Shown piece by piece: positions 26,446 to 34,916 of a stretch of 64,000 bases of DNA. The first letter of the stretch is position 1, and each line of letters begins with the position of its first letter. Source of the DNA: JAHJQZ01 sp963675235 (lineage in GTDB: Bacteria > Pseudomonadota > Alphaproteobacteria > Rhizobiales > Devosiaceae); the NCBI GenBank assembly GCA_963675235.2, contig CAXXFU010000002.1, forward strand, positions 310,001 through 374,000, in the 5' to 3' direction. The notes under the pieces were generated by a model. The model did not search any database, was not told the DNA's origin, and saw only the letters and a list, made by a program, of their open reading frames with translations. A program made the translations under genes and the position numbers.

Positions 26446-26925
26446 ATGGCAAAGGACCTTGAAAGGACGAACGAAAGACGGCCACACGGTATGATGGCGC
26501 CTTTCGATCAACTGCGGCGTGAGATGGATCGGCTCTTCGCCGATTTCTCCACCGGCTTCCGGTGGCCCGAAATGACCTTCGATCGCTCCTTCGCCCTCGC
26601 CCCCGCAATCGAAATGCATGAAGCCGACGGCAAGACAATCGTCAGCGCCGAGCTTCCGGGCGTGGACAAGAAGGACATCGATATCGCGGTCGAGGACAAT
26701 GAACTGATCCTCAGCGGCGAGAAAAAGAGCGAGACCGAGCGCAAGGACGGCGACAGGCTTCACACCGAACGCAGCTATGGCAGCTTCCGGCGCGTCATCG
26801 CCCTGCCGTATGCTATCGACCCGAAGAAGGTCGAAGCGAAATTCGACAAGGGCGTCCTGACGGTGACGCTCGATCGCCCGGCCGAGGTGCCAGACAAGAC
26901 CCGACACATCGCAATCGCCGGCTGA
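26446..26925 (+). CDS. small heat-shock protein (Hsp20)
   Basis: 159-residue cytoplasmic chaperone of the alpha-crystallin family. The core domain runs from about residue 50 to 150 with AELPGVDKKDIDIAVEDNELIL, the GSFRRVIALP strand and the GVLTVTL strand with the V-x-V-like end. The ATG at 26446 is 8 bases after AAGGAG. It has its own terminator at 26957. No ROSE-type leader or CIRCE element was recognised in the 100 bases upstream, so heat control cannot be shown from sequence. Confidence 0.93.
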   Translation: MAKDLERTNERRPHGMMAPFDQLRREMDRLFADFSTGFRWPEMTFDRSFALAPAIEMHEADGKTIVSAELPGVDKKDIDIAVEDNELILSGEKKSETERKDGDRLHTERSYGSFRRVIALPYAIDPKKVEAKFDKGVLTVTLDRPAEVPDKTRHIAIAG

Positions 26926-26956
26926 CGGCGAAGCATCTCAGATCAATATAGGACTG

Positions 26957-26979
26957 GGCCGCCTTCGGGCGGCCTTTTT
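26957..26979 (+). terminator. intrinsic terminator after hsp20
   Basis: GGCCGCC (26957-26963), loop TTCG, GGCGGCC (26968-26974), then TTTTT. The stem is the same as the one after ndk; both are strong intrinsic terminators. Confidence 0.85.
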
Positions 26980-27091
26980 CGCGTTGCTCCGTCTCGTTTT
27001 GGTGGGGCAAAAAACAGGACATCGCCTGCGAGGCGCTTGCCCCTGGGCGTTGTCTGCGTATGAGTGCCACCCGGAAGAGAGGAGGCATGAC

Positions 27092-27295
27092 ATGCCCTAT
27101 GTGAATGTCCGCATTACCGACGACGGTGTCACCGCCGAACAGAAGCAACAGGTCATTTCAGAAATCACCGACGTGCTCGTCCGCGTCCTCGGTAAGAGCC
27201 CGGATTCGACATTCGTTGTCATAGACGAGGTTTCGCCGGACAACTGGGGCTTCAAGGGCACCTCGGTTTCCGAATTGCGCAAGAAGTCGACCTGA
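27092..27295 (+). CDS. 4-oxalocrotonate tautomerase-family protein
   Basis: 67 residues. It begins Met-Pro-Tyr-Val, so removal of Met exposes the catalytic N-terminal proline of the tautomerase superfamily; an aromatic/charged patch VIDEVSPDNWG is at about 45-56. A consensus AGGAGG ribosome site sits 6 bases before the ATG. The natural substrate is unknown and no aromatic-degradation genes lie nearby. It converges with the DUF1801 gene with only two bases between the stops. Confidence 0.85.
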   Translation: MPYVNVRITDDGVTAEQKQQVISEITDVLVRVLGKSPDSTFVVIDEVSPDNWGFKGTSVSELRKKST

Positions 27296-27297
27296 AT

Positions 27298-27723
27298 CTA
27301 GCGTTTGTGCTGGTGATACGTTAGCGCCATTGCGATGCAGTGGCGCAGCTCGGCTTCCGGCAGTTGCGCGCCAAGTTTGAAATGAACGCTGCGCGTGCCG
27401 CCGTAGACCAGCTCCGGGTAAAGCTCGCGCCACGTTTCTATCAGACTGGTGGAGCAGGGCACGAACAAGGCGTAGTCGCCGCCTTGTCCGTTGTCGGCGT
27501 CGATCCTGAGGGTCGTGCCGGACCTGGGTTTCTCTGTCAGATAGGCGGGCTGGCCCCATTTGAGCGTCTCGACAAGATTGCCGGTGCCGGCGGTGCGCTC
27601 CGCCACGGCGAGAATGAGGCTGCGCAAGTCCATCAGCGCGGCGCGCATGGGTGGCGCATGGCGGCCAAAGGCCTCAGCGACATCGGGATCGGAAAAAGGT
27701 TTTGTCAAAGGCGTACTCCGCAA
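27298..27723 (-). CDS. DUF1801 (YdhG-like) protein
   Basis: 141 residues with the DUF1801 pattern: a helical start (DLRSLILAVAERT), LKWGQPAYLTEKPRSGTTLRI in the middle and a GGTRSVHFKLG-like strand after YPELVYGG. The start is unclear because no ATG is available; TTG at 27723 is used here and a TTG 15 bases further in is an alternative. Neither has a strong ribosome site. Function of the family is unknown, with an iron-chaperone-like fold suggested. Confidence 0.75.
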   Translation of the reverse strand: MRSTPLTKPFSDPDVAEAFGRHAPPMRAALMDLRSLILAVAERTAGTGNLVETLKWGQPAYLTEKPRSGTTLRIDADNGQGGDYALFVPCSTSLIETWRELYPELVYGGTRSVHFKLGAQLPEAELRHCIAMALTYHQHKR

Positions 27724-27919
27724 GCGAGAAGATCAACTCGGTTTCATCAGGGCCGCCGAAGTGATCCAAGGTGCCGGCTAGCGTGCTTCGAAAACAAATC
27801 CGGTTCTGCGAAGGTTGCAGGCGCTCCGCTTCGTGATTGGCAAGTGTGCACAAACACCGGCACATTTGCGCAAGTTCGTGACAGTCCCTGACAGCAGCCA
27901 GTCTGGCACATCGACCTCG

Positions 27920-28528
27920 ATGCACAAGTTCGCCGCCTTGCTCAACAACCGCTACCTGCTCTGGCTGGTGCTGGCCGTGCCGGCAGTCCCACTCGTGTGG
28001 CCGTTCTTGCAGACCGGCTTCCTGCCGCCGAACTTCCGCAATGAATCGGGCGAGTGGGCGATGCGGCTGCTTATTCTGACGCTGACGCTGACGCCGCTGC
28101 AACGCATCTTCAGGAAATCGCGTTTCGTCTGCTGGTTGGCGCGCCGCCGCCGTTCTTTCGGTGTCGCCAGTTTCGCTTATGCCGCGCTTCACGTCGGGTT
28201 CTATGTCTGGGAACTGGCTGATTCCTGGGGCGCGGCCTGGCTGTCGCGGGCACTGTTCGTCGCCGGCAATCTGTTTGCCTTTGCCGGTTGGCTGGCCTTC
28301 GCCCTCTACGTGCCGTTGGTGCTGACCTCGAACGACATATTCCAGCGCCGCTTGGGGCGTTGGTGGAAGCTATTGCAGCGGCTCACCTATTTCGCCGCGC
28401 TTGCCGCCGCCGTGCACTGGCTGATGCTGGCCAACAGCCCGGCGACATGGTTGCAGCTCGGCGTGCTGGTTGTGCTCGAGACGATCCGGCTCGGGTTATG
28501 GTTGCGTCCGCACCGCGTTGCCCGCTAG
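27920..28528 (+). CDS. MsrQ-like haem-binding membrane protein
   Basis: 202-residue integral membrane protein of the ferric-reductase-like family. Five or six helices are visible, with histidines placed like the haem ligands of MsrQ: His91 in AYAALHVGFY and His166 in AAAVHWLML. MsrQ passes electrons from quinones to the periplasmic methionine sulfoxide reductase MsrP; no msrP is found in this window, so the partner is unproven. ATG 27920 has no clear ribosome site, and a longer frame from TTG at 27815 is possible. The stop overlaps the convergent membrane-protein gene by 4 bases. Confidence 0.78.
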   Translation: MHKFAALLNNRYLLWLVLAVPAVPLVWPFLQTGFLPPNFRNESGEWAMRLLILTLTLTPLQRIFRKSRFVCWLARRRRSFGVASFAYAALHVGFYVWELADSWGAAWLSRALFVAGNLFAFAGWLAFALYVPLVLTSNDIFQRRLGRWWKLLQRLTYFAALAAAVHWLMLANSPATWLQLGVLVVLETIRLGLWLRPHRVAR

Positions 28529-29163
28529 CGGTTGTCGATATCTCTTGCTGCCGCGCCGAGAAGGGCGATGTTCATCGTGATCAGTACGACAAGCAGGGCC
28601 GACCACACCAGATAGAGCGTGTTCTGATCGCCCAGCGCCGGTGCGCTGAGGCCTGCGATCGACTCGAACAGAGCGAGGAGCCAAAGTAGCGCCGAAAACA
28701 GCGCCCACGGCAGCGCCAATGGCGCCAGCATCCGCCGCAACCCGGCAGGCAACCTGGCGAGGCCTGACAGCGGCTTGCCGATGCGAAAAGCCCAGGCACA
28801 AAGGATCAGGTAGAACGGGATATAGCCGACGCCGCCGCCGAACGCGGTCTGCCCGACGAAGATGGCTAGCAGGATCAGTGCGCCATGCCGGCTGTCGATG
28901 CGGAACAGGCCCCAATAGATCGCCACAAGTCCGAGCGAGAACGAGATCAGGCCGGTCAGAAGGAAATTGTGCAGGATAGTCAGGGCCGGGTCCTCTCCCC
29001 ACAAGCCGAGTTCTGGACCGACCGAGTCAATGCCGAAACCGCCGGTCGGCTTGTATCCCTGCAGCATTTCGAAAAAGCCGTGCGAACAGCCGGCAATGGC
29101 CAGCGCCACGATCAAGATGCCGACCACCCGTTTCAGGGTGTCGGTCCGGTAGGTGTCGGTCAT
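28525..29163 (-). CDS. multi-pass membrane protein of unknown function
   Basis: 212 residues with five or more hydrophobic helices and no recognised domain. The N terminus MTDTYRTDTLKRVVGI leads into a first helix with a cysteine (AIAGCSHGFF), then a loop GYKPTGGFGIDSVGPELGLWGEDP. The start at 29163 has a strong GGGGGGAGGATGAC ribosome site. Its first 88 residues, ribosome site and about 70 bases of upstream DNA lie in the left unit of a perfect 334-bp tandem duplication, so a second, truncated copy of the gene start exists just upstream. Confidence 0.75.
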   Translation of the reverse strand: MTDTYRTDTLKRVVGILIVALAIAGCSHGFFEMLQGYKPTGGFGIDSVGPELGLWGEDPALTILHNFLLTGLISFSLGLVAIYWGLFRIDSRHGALILLAIFVGQTAFGGGVGYIPFYLILCAWAFRIGKPLSGLARLPAGLRRMLAPLALPWALFSALLWLLALFESIAGLSAPALGDQNTLYLVWSALLVVLITMNIALLGAAARDIDNR

Positions 29164-29567
29164 GTCATCCTCCCCCCGAAAGACGGCCAGCACAGTAAGG
29201 TCAGCGCCGGAACCGTCATTGACCCAGGTCAGAGCGGAACAGGCCCCAATAGATCGCCACAAGTCCGAGCGAGAACGAGATCAGGCCGGTCAGAAGGAAA
29301 TTGTGCAGGATAGTCAGGGCCGGGTCCTCTCCCCACAAGCCGAGTTCTGGACCGACCGAGTCAATGCCGAAACCGCCGGTCGGCTTGTATCCCTGCAGCA
29401 TTTCGAAAAAGCCGTGCGAACAGCCGGCAATGGCCAGCGCCACGATCAAGATGCCGACCACCCGTTTCAGGGTGTCGGTCCGGTAGGTGTCGGTCATGTC
29501 ATCCTCCCCCCGAAAGACGGCCAGCACAGTAAGGTCAGCGCCGGAACCGTCATTGACCCAGGTCAGA
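28900..29567. repeat. perfect 334-bp tandem direct duplication
   Basis: Unit A 28900-29233 and unit B 29234-29567 are identical base for base and directly adjacent. The unit covers the promoter-proximal part, ribosome site and first 88 codons of the reverse-strand membrane protein gene. The length is not a multiple of three (334 = 3 x 111 + 1). No insertion sequence or target-site duplication is seen at the ends; unit B ends GGTCAGA before unique DNA. Either a very recent duplication or an assembly error. Confidence 0.95.
29216..29497 (-). pseudogene. truncated duplicate of the membrane protein gene
   Basis: In unit B of the tandem duplication the same start codon and ribosome site recur at 29497. 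The reading frame follows the parent for 88 residues up to AIYWGLFR, then crosses the junction into unit A out of phase and ends after five foreign residues (SDLGQ). The 93-residue product would hold only the first three or so helices. The intact gene at 28525 keeps its own start in unit A. Confidence 0.8.
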
Positions 29568-29652
29568 AAAGAAATCACCCGAGTTCGGCTGACTTGGATT
29601 TGGCGCTGGGGTAGGGTCGGCGTCCGTTTCGCCCCCCGCAACCGGATTCGAC

Positions 29653-31737
29653 ATGAACAAGCCTGTCCAGCGCATTGCCCGGTCCGCCTGTCCGCACGAT
29701 TGCCCGTCAACCTGTGCGCTCGATGTCGAGATCCTCGACAGCCAGACGATCGGTCGCGTGCGCGGGGCCAGGGACGATCCCTATACCGATGGAGTGATCT
29801 GCGAGAAGGTGGCGCGTTATGCCGAGCGCGTGCATCATCCAGACCGGCTGTTGCATCCGATGCGCCGTTCCGGTGCCAAGGGCGAGGGCAAGTGGCAGCG
29901 CATTTCGTGGGACGAGGCGCTCGACGAGATTGCCGCCCGCTTTCTCGCCATCGAAACCGAGCACGGGCCGGAGGCGATCTGGCCGTACAACTATGCCGGG
30001 ACGATGGGCTATGTGCAGCGCGACAGTCTCGACAAGCTGCGCAATTGCCGCCGTTATTCGCGCCAATTCGGCACTATCTGCACCATGTCGGCCTGGCCGG
30101 GTTATATCGCCGGCACGGGGCTGCTGGCCGGCGTCGATCCGGTCGAGATGGCGCATTCCGAGGCGGTGGTGATCTGGGGCACCAATGCCGTCAACACCCA
30201 GGTCAATGTCATGACCCATGCCATGCGCGCAAAAAAGCGCGGCGCGCCACTGGTGGTCATCGATATCTACCGCAACGGCACCGTGGAACAGGCCGATCTC
30301 GGCCTTGTGCTGCGGCCCGGCAGCGATGGTGCGCTGGCGCTGGCCGTGATGCATGTGCTGTTGCGCGAGAATCTGGCCGATCGGGAATATCTTAGTCAAT
30401 TCACGGACTTCGACAGAGACGTCGAATCGCATCTTCAGGGCTGGACGCCGGAACGGGCGGCGACGATTACCGGCTTGAGTACTGCCGAGATCGAGGCTTT
30501 TGCCCGTCTGATCGGTACGCACAAGGCCAGCTATTTCCGTTTGGGCTACGGATTCTCGCGCCAGCGCAACGGTGTGACCAACATGCATGCCGCCCTGTCC
30601 GTGGTTGCCATGATCGGGGCCTGGAAGCATCGCGGCGGTGGCGCGCTTCTGTCCAACTCCGGAACCTGGGGGCTCGACCTTTCGGCCATCGAGGGCGATG
30701 AGGTGACCTCCACCCGCAAGCTAGATATGTCGGAAATCGGTCCGATCCTGTGCGGTGACGACAAGGCGCTGAAAGGTGGCGGGCCGGTCAGGGCCATGCT
30801 CATCCAGAACACCAATCCAGCTTCGGTTGCACCCGATCAGAACAAGGTGCGCGAGGGCTTTTTGCGCGAAGACCTGTTCACCGTCGTGCACGAGCAGTTC
30901 ATGACCGAGACGGCGGAACTTGCCGATATCGTTTTGCCCGCGACAATGTTTCTCGAGCATTCCGATTTCTACACGCGCGGCGGCCACAACCGCATCGTGC
31001 TGGGGCCGCAGCTGATCGAGGCTCCGGGCGAGGCCAGGCCGAACCTTTTTGTCATCAACGCCTTGCTGCAACGTCTTGGGGGTGAGGTCGAGTCTGGTGC
31101 TTCGCCGTCCGAGACCGAACTGATGGCGGCAAGTTTCGAGCGCTCCGGGTTCGGTACCTTGCCGGATATCGAGGCCAGGGGCTTCATCGACCGCGCCCGC
31201 ACCGACGACGCGGCACATTTCCGCGACGGTTTCGCCTGGCCGGATGGACGCTTTCGCTTCAAACCCGACTGGCATGGCGTGGCGGAAAAGAAGGGTTATG
31301 GCTTTGTCGTCGATCCGGACGCCATGCCGAAGCTTGTCGATTTCAACGACATCAACGAAAAGCCCGATGCCGTTCATCCGTTCAAGCTGGCGACGAGCCC
31401 GGCGCGAGGTTTTCTCAACTCGAGCTTCAACGAAACACCGGGCAGCCAGTCCCGCGAAGGCGAGCCGCGGCTGATGATCCATCCCGAGGATGCGGCACGG
31501 CTTGGCATCGGAGAGAGCGATGCCGTCAGCGTCGGCAATGGTCGCGGCGAGGTGGCCTTGACGGCGGTGCTGTTCGACGGGGTCCAGACCGGAGTGGTCA
31601 TCGCCGAGAGCATCTTCCCCAACAAGGCGCATCGCGGCGGCAAGGGTATCAACGCACTGACTTCGTCCGAGCCGGTGGCGCCTTTCGGCGGTGCCGCCTT
31701 CCACGATGTGGCGGTGTGGGTGCGACGCAGCGCGTAG
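29653..31737 (+). CDS. molybdopterin-dependent oxidoreductase
   Basis: 694-residue member of the DMSO-reductase superfamily. The N terminus carries a 4Fe-4S site (Cys13, Cys17, Cys21, Cys50; ACPHDCPSTC and GVICEK). Bis-MGD-binding regions follow, for example WDEALDEIAARF, NAVNTQVNVMTHAMRAKKRG and the C-terminal molydop-binding domain with EPRLMIHPEDAARLGIGESD. There is no Tat signal, so it is cytoplasmic. No electron-transfer subunit or cofactor gene lies next to it, and the substrate is unknown. The ribosome site before ATG 29653 is weak. Its promoter must lie within or just after the tandem duplication. Confidence 0.9.
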   Translation: MNKPVQRIARSACPHDCPSTCALDVEILDSQTIGRVRGARDDPYTDGVICEKVARYAERVHHPDRLLHPMRRSGAKGEGKWQRISWDEALDEIAARFLAIETEHGPEAIWPYNYAGTMGYVQRDSLDKLRNCRRYSRQFGTICTMSAWPGYIAGTGLLAGVDPVEMAHSEAVVIWGTNAVNTQVNVMTHAMRAKKRGAPLVVIDIYRNGTVEQADLGLVLRPGSDGALALAVMHVLLRENLADREYLSQFTDFDRDVESHLQGWTPERAATITGLSTAEIEAFARLIGTHKASYFRLGYGFSRQRNGVTNMHAALSVVAMIGAWKHRGGGALLSNSGTWGLDLSAIEGDEVTSTRKLDMSEIGPILCGDDKALKGGGPVRAMLIQNTNPASVAPDQNKVREGFLREDLFTVVHEQFMTETAELADIVLPATMFLEHSDFYTRGGHNRIVLGPQLIEAPGEARPNLFVINALLQRLGGEVESGASPSETELMAASFERSGFGTLPDIEARGFIDRARTDDAAHFRDGFAWPDGRFRFKPDWHGVAEKKGYGFVVDPDAMPKLVDFNDINEKPDAVHPFKLATSPARGFLNSSFNETPGSQSREGEPRLMIHPEDAARLGIGESDAVSVGNGRGEVALTAVLFDGVQTGVVIAESIFPNKAHRGGKGINALTSSEPVAPFGGAAFHDVAVWVRRSA

Positions 31738-31802
31738 AAGCCGGGTCGAGCGGCTGCAACCGGTGGTCTGACTTCTTTGCCAAAAACTATCCCTTTGCAC
31801 TC

Positions 31803-31920
31803 TGTCATCCCCCGACCTGATCGGGGATCCAGCAGCGCGCAAGTCTTCGCGCGCAAAAGAAGCCCTGTGCTCGACTGACGTCTCACAACTGGATTCCCGT
31901 TTTCACGGCAATAACGATGT
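31803..31920. repeat. pair of REP-like inverted elements
   Basis: Two short elements of the dispersed kind common in rhizobia face each other: TCATCCCCCGACCTGATCGG..GATCCAG at about 31805-31832 and CTGGATTCCCGTTTTCACGG..ATAACGA at 31889-31916. The first contains its own hairpin (CCCCGA / TCGGGG). They fill the space between the convergent oxidoreductase and TSUP genes and may act as bidirectional terminators. Confidence 0.6.
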
Positions 31921-31971
31921 TCTTGGGGAAAGCGTTTCCATCAACACCGGAACCGCTCCAGGTTCGACCCG

Positions 31972-32730
31972 TCAGGCCGCGTAGGTCTTCATGAAGAAGA
32001 CGACGGTCAGCACAACGCCCAGCGCAATGATGCCGATACGCAGGACGCTGACCGGCACGTGGTGGGCCAGCCGCGCGGCGCCATAGCCACCGATCGTCGT
32101 GCCGGCAAAGGCGGCCAGGCCCTCGACCCAGGCGATGGTGTCTCCGAGGCCGAACCGGGCGATGGCGGTCAGCGCCACCAGCGAGGACACCCAGAGTTTC
32201 AGCCCGTTCATGGCGTTGAGATCGGTGAGTCCGCTGAGGGCGAAGCCGGCGAGCAGCAATATGCCGAGTCCGGCGTTGAAGAAGCCGCCATAAACGCAGA
32301 TCACGAACAGCAGAACTGCCGGCAGGACGCGATTCAGGTGTCCGTTGAGCGTGGTTCGCGCCACAAGAAAAGCGTTGATGCGGACGCCAAAGGCGAACAG
32401 CAGCACGGCGACAAGCATCAGCCAGGGTACGACTCGCTCGAAATTGGCGTCGGACTGGCTGAGCAGCAGTTCGGCGCCGACGTACCCGCCGATGACCGCC
32501 ATGATCGAGAAGCCGAGCAGCCGGCTCTTGTGGCGGGCAATGTCGGGCCAGAAGCCGATGGCGCCGCTGATGTAGCCCGGGAGCGATGCGAAGGTATTGG
32601 TGGCGTTGGCCGCGACCGGCGGTACGCCGGCCAGCAGCAGGGCCGGAAAGGTGATGAAGGAACCGCCGCCCGCCAGAGCATTCATGACACCGGCAACAAG
32701 CCCCGCAATGAAGAGCAGAAGAAGGTCCAT
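31972..32730 (-). CDS. TSUP-family (TauE/SafE) sulfite/organoanion exporter
   Basis: 252 residues, about eight transmembrane helices in two halves. The family motif is clear at the N terminus (NALAGGGSFITFPALLLAG followed by VAANATNT) with a related motif in the second half (GGFFNAGLGILLLAGF, NAMNGLK). Members move sulfite, sulfoacetate or similar anions across the inner membrane; the substrate here is unknown. The gene stands alone between convergent and codirectional neighbours. Confidence 0.9.
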   Translation of the reverse strand: MDLLLLFIAGLVAGVMNALAGGGSFITFPALLLAGVPPVAANATNTFASLPGYISGAIGFWPDIARHKSRLLGFSIMAVIGGYVGAELLLSQSDANFERVVPWLMLVAVLLFAFGVRINAFLVARTTLNGHLNRVLPAVLLFVICVYGGFFNAGLGILLLAGFALSGLTDLNAMNGLKLWVSSLVALTAIARFGLGDTIAWVEGLAAFAGTTIGGYGAARLAHHVPVSVLRIGIIALGVVLTVVFFMKTYAA

Positions 32731-32885
32731 GATCCGGCACTCGGTTTCGCGCCGTCACTTTAGGGATGGTCGCCGTCCGGTCCAGCAGATTGTTGTTGTT
32801 GTGGCAATCAGCTTCGGAGATGGCTGCACTGGACGGTGTTCGCTCCGAAGCCGCTATGCTGTGCCAGCGGCCGGGCCTTTGCCCT

Positions 32886-33797
32886 TCAGCGTCCCAGCTT
32901 GCTCAATTCCTCGACCAGCATGTCGAACACCAGCCGTACCCTGCGGCTGGTCTGCACTTCGCGATGGGTCGTCAACCAGATCGGAATAACGATCGGCTTG
33001 GTCAGTTCGGGCAGAACGGGGACCAACTCGGGAAAACGGCCAGCGATGCGATCGGGGAAGACGCCGAGACCGATGCCGGACTTGACCAGTTCCAGCTGCA
33101 CGAGATGACCGGCCGAAATGACGCGCATGTTCTTCATCGTAAAGGCGAAGCCGTAATGCTTCATGCCGTCGACGAATTGGCTGGTCTCATCGAACCCGAT
33201 CAGGGTCGCGTCCTTGAGCCCGTCGATCGTTGTTGGCGAGCCGATGGACTCGAGATAGGCGCGCGAGCCGAACAGCGAACCGCGATCGTCGGCGAGCTTG
33301 CGGGCGACAAGGTCGGGTTGCTCGGGGCGAAAGCTGCGGATGGCGATGTCGGCCTCGCGACGGCGCAAGTCCTTGGTGTCGTTGGTGGCGACGATCTCGA
33401 TCTCGATGCCCGGCGCCTCGCGCCTGAGGCGGGCAATGGCCGGCGGCAGGTAAAAGGCCGAATACATTTCCGACGCGGTGATGGCGATCTTGCCTTCGAT
33501 CTCGTTGGATTGTCCCGACGCCGCCAGTGACATGCGGCCGGCGGCTTCGCCCATCTCGCGCACGTGGTCGAGCAGTTCCAGCCCGCTTGGTGTCAGCACC
33601 AGTCCGCGCCCGGCCCGTTCGAACAGGATGACCCCGAGTTCTTCCTCGAGCGCATCGACCTGGCGTCCGAGCGTCGGCTGCGTCATGCCCAGCGCCCGCG
33701 CCGCGGCGGAGAGCGAACCTTCCTCGGCGGTGACGAGAAAGGCCCTGGCCCGGTTCCAGTCAAATCTGACGCTGCGCCAATCCATGCGAAAACGCAT
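32886..33797 (-). CDS. LysR-family transcriptional regulator
   Basis: 303 residues with an N-terminal winged helix (FLVTAEEGSLSAAARALGMTQPTLGRQVDALEEELG at about 20-54) and a periplasmic-binding-protein-like effector domain. It is divergent from the quinone oxidoreductase gene, the standard layout for a LysR regulator and its target, with a perfect inverted repeat between them at 33808. Start ATG 33797 or 33785 cannot be separated; neither has a good ribosome site. Confidence 0.93.
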   Translation of the reverse strand: MRFRMDWRSVRFDWNRARAFLVTAEEGSLSAAARALGMTQPTLGRQVDALEEELGVILFERAGRGLVLTPSGLELLDHVREMGEAAGRMSLAASGQSNEIEGKIAITASEMYSAFYLPPAIARLRREAPGIEIEIVATNDTKDLRRREADIAIRSFRPEQPDLVARKLADDRGSLFGSRAYLESIGSPTTIDGLKDATLIGFDETSQFVDGMKHYGFAFTMKNMRVISAGHLVQLELVKSGIGLGVFPDRIAGRFPELVPVLPELTKPIVIPIWLTTHREVQTSRRVRLVFDMLVEELSKLGR

Positions 33798-33807
33798 ATC
33801 AGAAGTG

Positions 33808-33824
33808 GGAATTCAGTCAATTCC
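33808..33824. promoter_or_regulatory. candidate LysR operator
   Basis: GGAATT-CAGTC-AATTCC, a perfect 6-bp inverted repeat with a 5-base spacer, lies 11 bases upstream of the lysR start and about 60 upstream of the oxidoreductase start. It contains the T-N11-A arrangement typical of LysR sites. Confidence 0.55.
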
Positions 33825-33883
33825 TCTAAAGTGAACGCATGAATACAAGTGTCTCAACGCAAAACAAGCACAGGACACTTCCA

Positions 33884-34885
33884 ATGAAAGCCGCCACCTA
33901 CACCCAGTATGGTTCTGCCGACGTCGTCTCCATCACCGACGTGCCGCGTCCCGAAATCGACGCCAACCAGGTTCTCGTCCAGGTCCATGCCTCGACCATC
34001 ACCACCGCCGACTGGCGCTTCCGCGCTTCCGCCTTCCCCGGCGGCCTGTGGCTGCCCGGTCGCCTTGTCGCCGGTCTCTTCCGTCCGAAGAAGCAAATCC
34101 TCGGCCTCGAATTCGCCGGCCGTGTCGTTTCGGTCGGCGCCAATGTCACCGAGTTCAAGCTTGGCGACGACGTCTTCGGTTTCGCCGGCGGTTTCGGCGC
34201 CCATGCCGAATACCTCGCCGTCGACGCCGCCGGTTCGATCACCCACATGCCTGACGGCGTGCGTTTCGAGGAGGCCGCCGCGCTGCCTTTTGGCGCCGTC
34301 TGCGCGCTCAACTTCCTGAGGGACTTCGCCAAGGTCCAGCCGGGACAGAAGGTGCTTGTCGCTGGTGCGTCGGGTGGTGTCGGCGCCTATGCCGTGCAAA
34401 TCGCCAAGGCGCTCGGCGCTGAAGTCACCGGCGTCACCAGCACCCGCAACCTCGACCTGGTGCATGCGCTCGGGGCCACCGACGTCATCGACTACAAGAC
34501 CCAGAGCCCGGCATCTCTCGGTGAGGTTCACGATCTCGTCTTCGACACCGCCGGTACCATGCGCTTCGGCGCCGCCAAAAAGCTGCTCAACAAGACTGGC
34601 GTGTTCATGCCGCTCGAGATTGCCATCCCCGACACGCTTGTCGGCCTGATCACCAATCTTTTCGGCGGCAAGAAGATCGCCAATCACATCAATGGCGACA
34701 GCAAGCAGGACCTCGAGACCATCGCCGGCATGCTGCGGCGTGGCGACATCCGCCCCGTGATCGATGGCGTTTATCCGTTCGCCGAGATTGCCGACGCCTA
34801 CCGTCGCGTCGAAAGCCGCCACAAGACCGGTTCTGTCGTCATCGACATTGCCGGCCGTGCCGCTGCCCGCCAGGCCGCCGAGTAG
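33884..34885 (+). CDS. NADPH:quinone-type oxidoreductase (MDR, zinc-free)
   Basis: 333-residue medium-chain dehydrogenase/reductase. The N-terminal GroES-like domain (GLEFAGRVVSVG) lacks the zinc-site cysteines, and the Rossmann fold has AGASGGVG at 160-167. This points to a quinone or enone reductase. The ATG at 33884 with AGGA upstream matches the family start (MKAATYTQYG); an ATG at 33839 would add 15 residues of unlike sequence. It heads a run with two DUF4386 membrane protein genes and is probably under the divergent LysR regulator. Confidence 0.88.
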   Translation: MKAATYTQYGSADVVSITDVPRPEIDANQVLVQVHASTITTADWRFRASAFPGGLWLPGRLVAGLFRPKKQILGLEFAGRVVSVGANVTEFKLGDDVFGFAGGFGAHAEYLAVDAAGSITHMPDGVRFEEAAALPFGAVCALNFLRDFAKVQPGQKVLVAGASGGVGAYAVQIAKALGAEVTGVTSTRNLDLVHALGATDVIDYKTQSPASLGEVHDLVFDTAGTMRFGAAKKLLNKTGVFMPLEIAIPDTLVGLITNLFGGKKIANHINGDSKQDLETIAGMLRRGDIRPVIDGVYPFAEIADAYRRVESRHKTGSVVIDIAGRAAARQAAE

Positions 34886-34916
34886 GCGCCCCCCTGCTTC
34901 TCCGAGGAGATACGAA

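Noticed and set aside
29234..29567. Insertion sequence or transposon as cause of the repeat near 29 kb
   Set aside because: Units are directly adjacent, carry no transposase or terminal inverted repeats, and show no target duplication.
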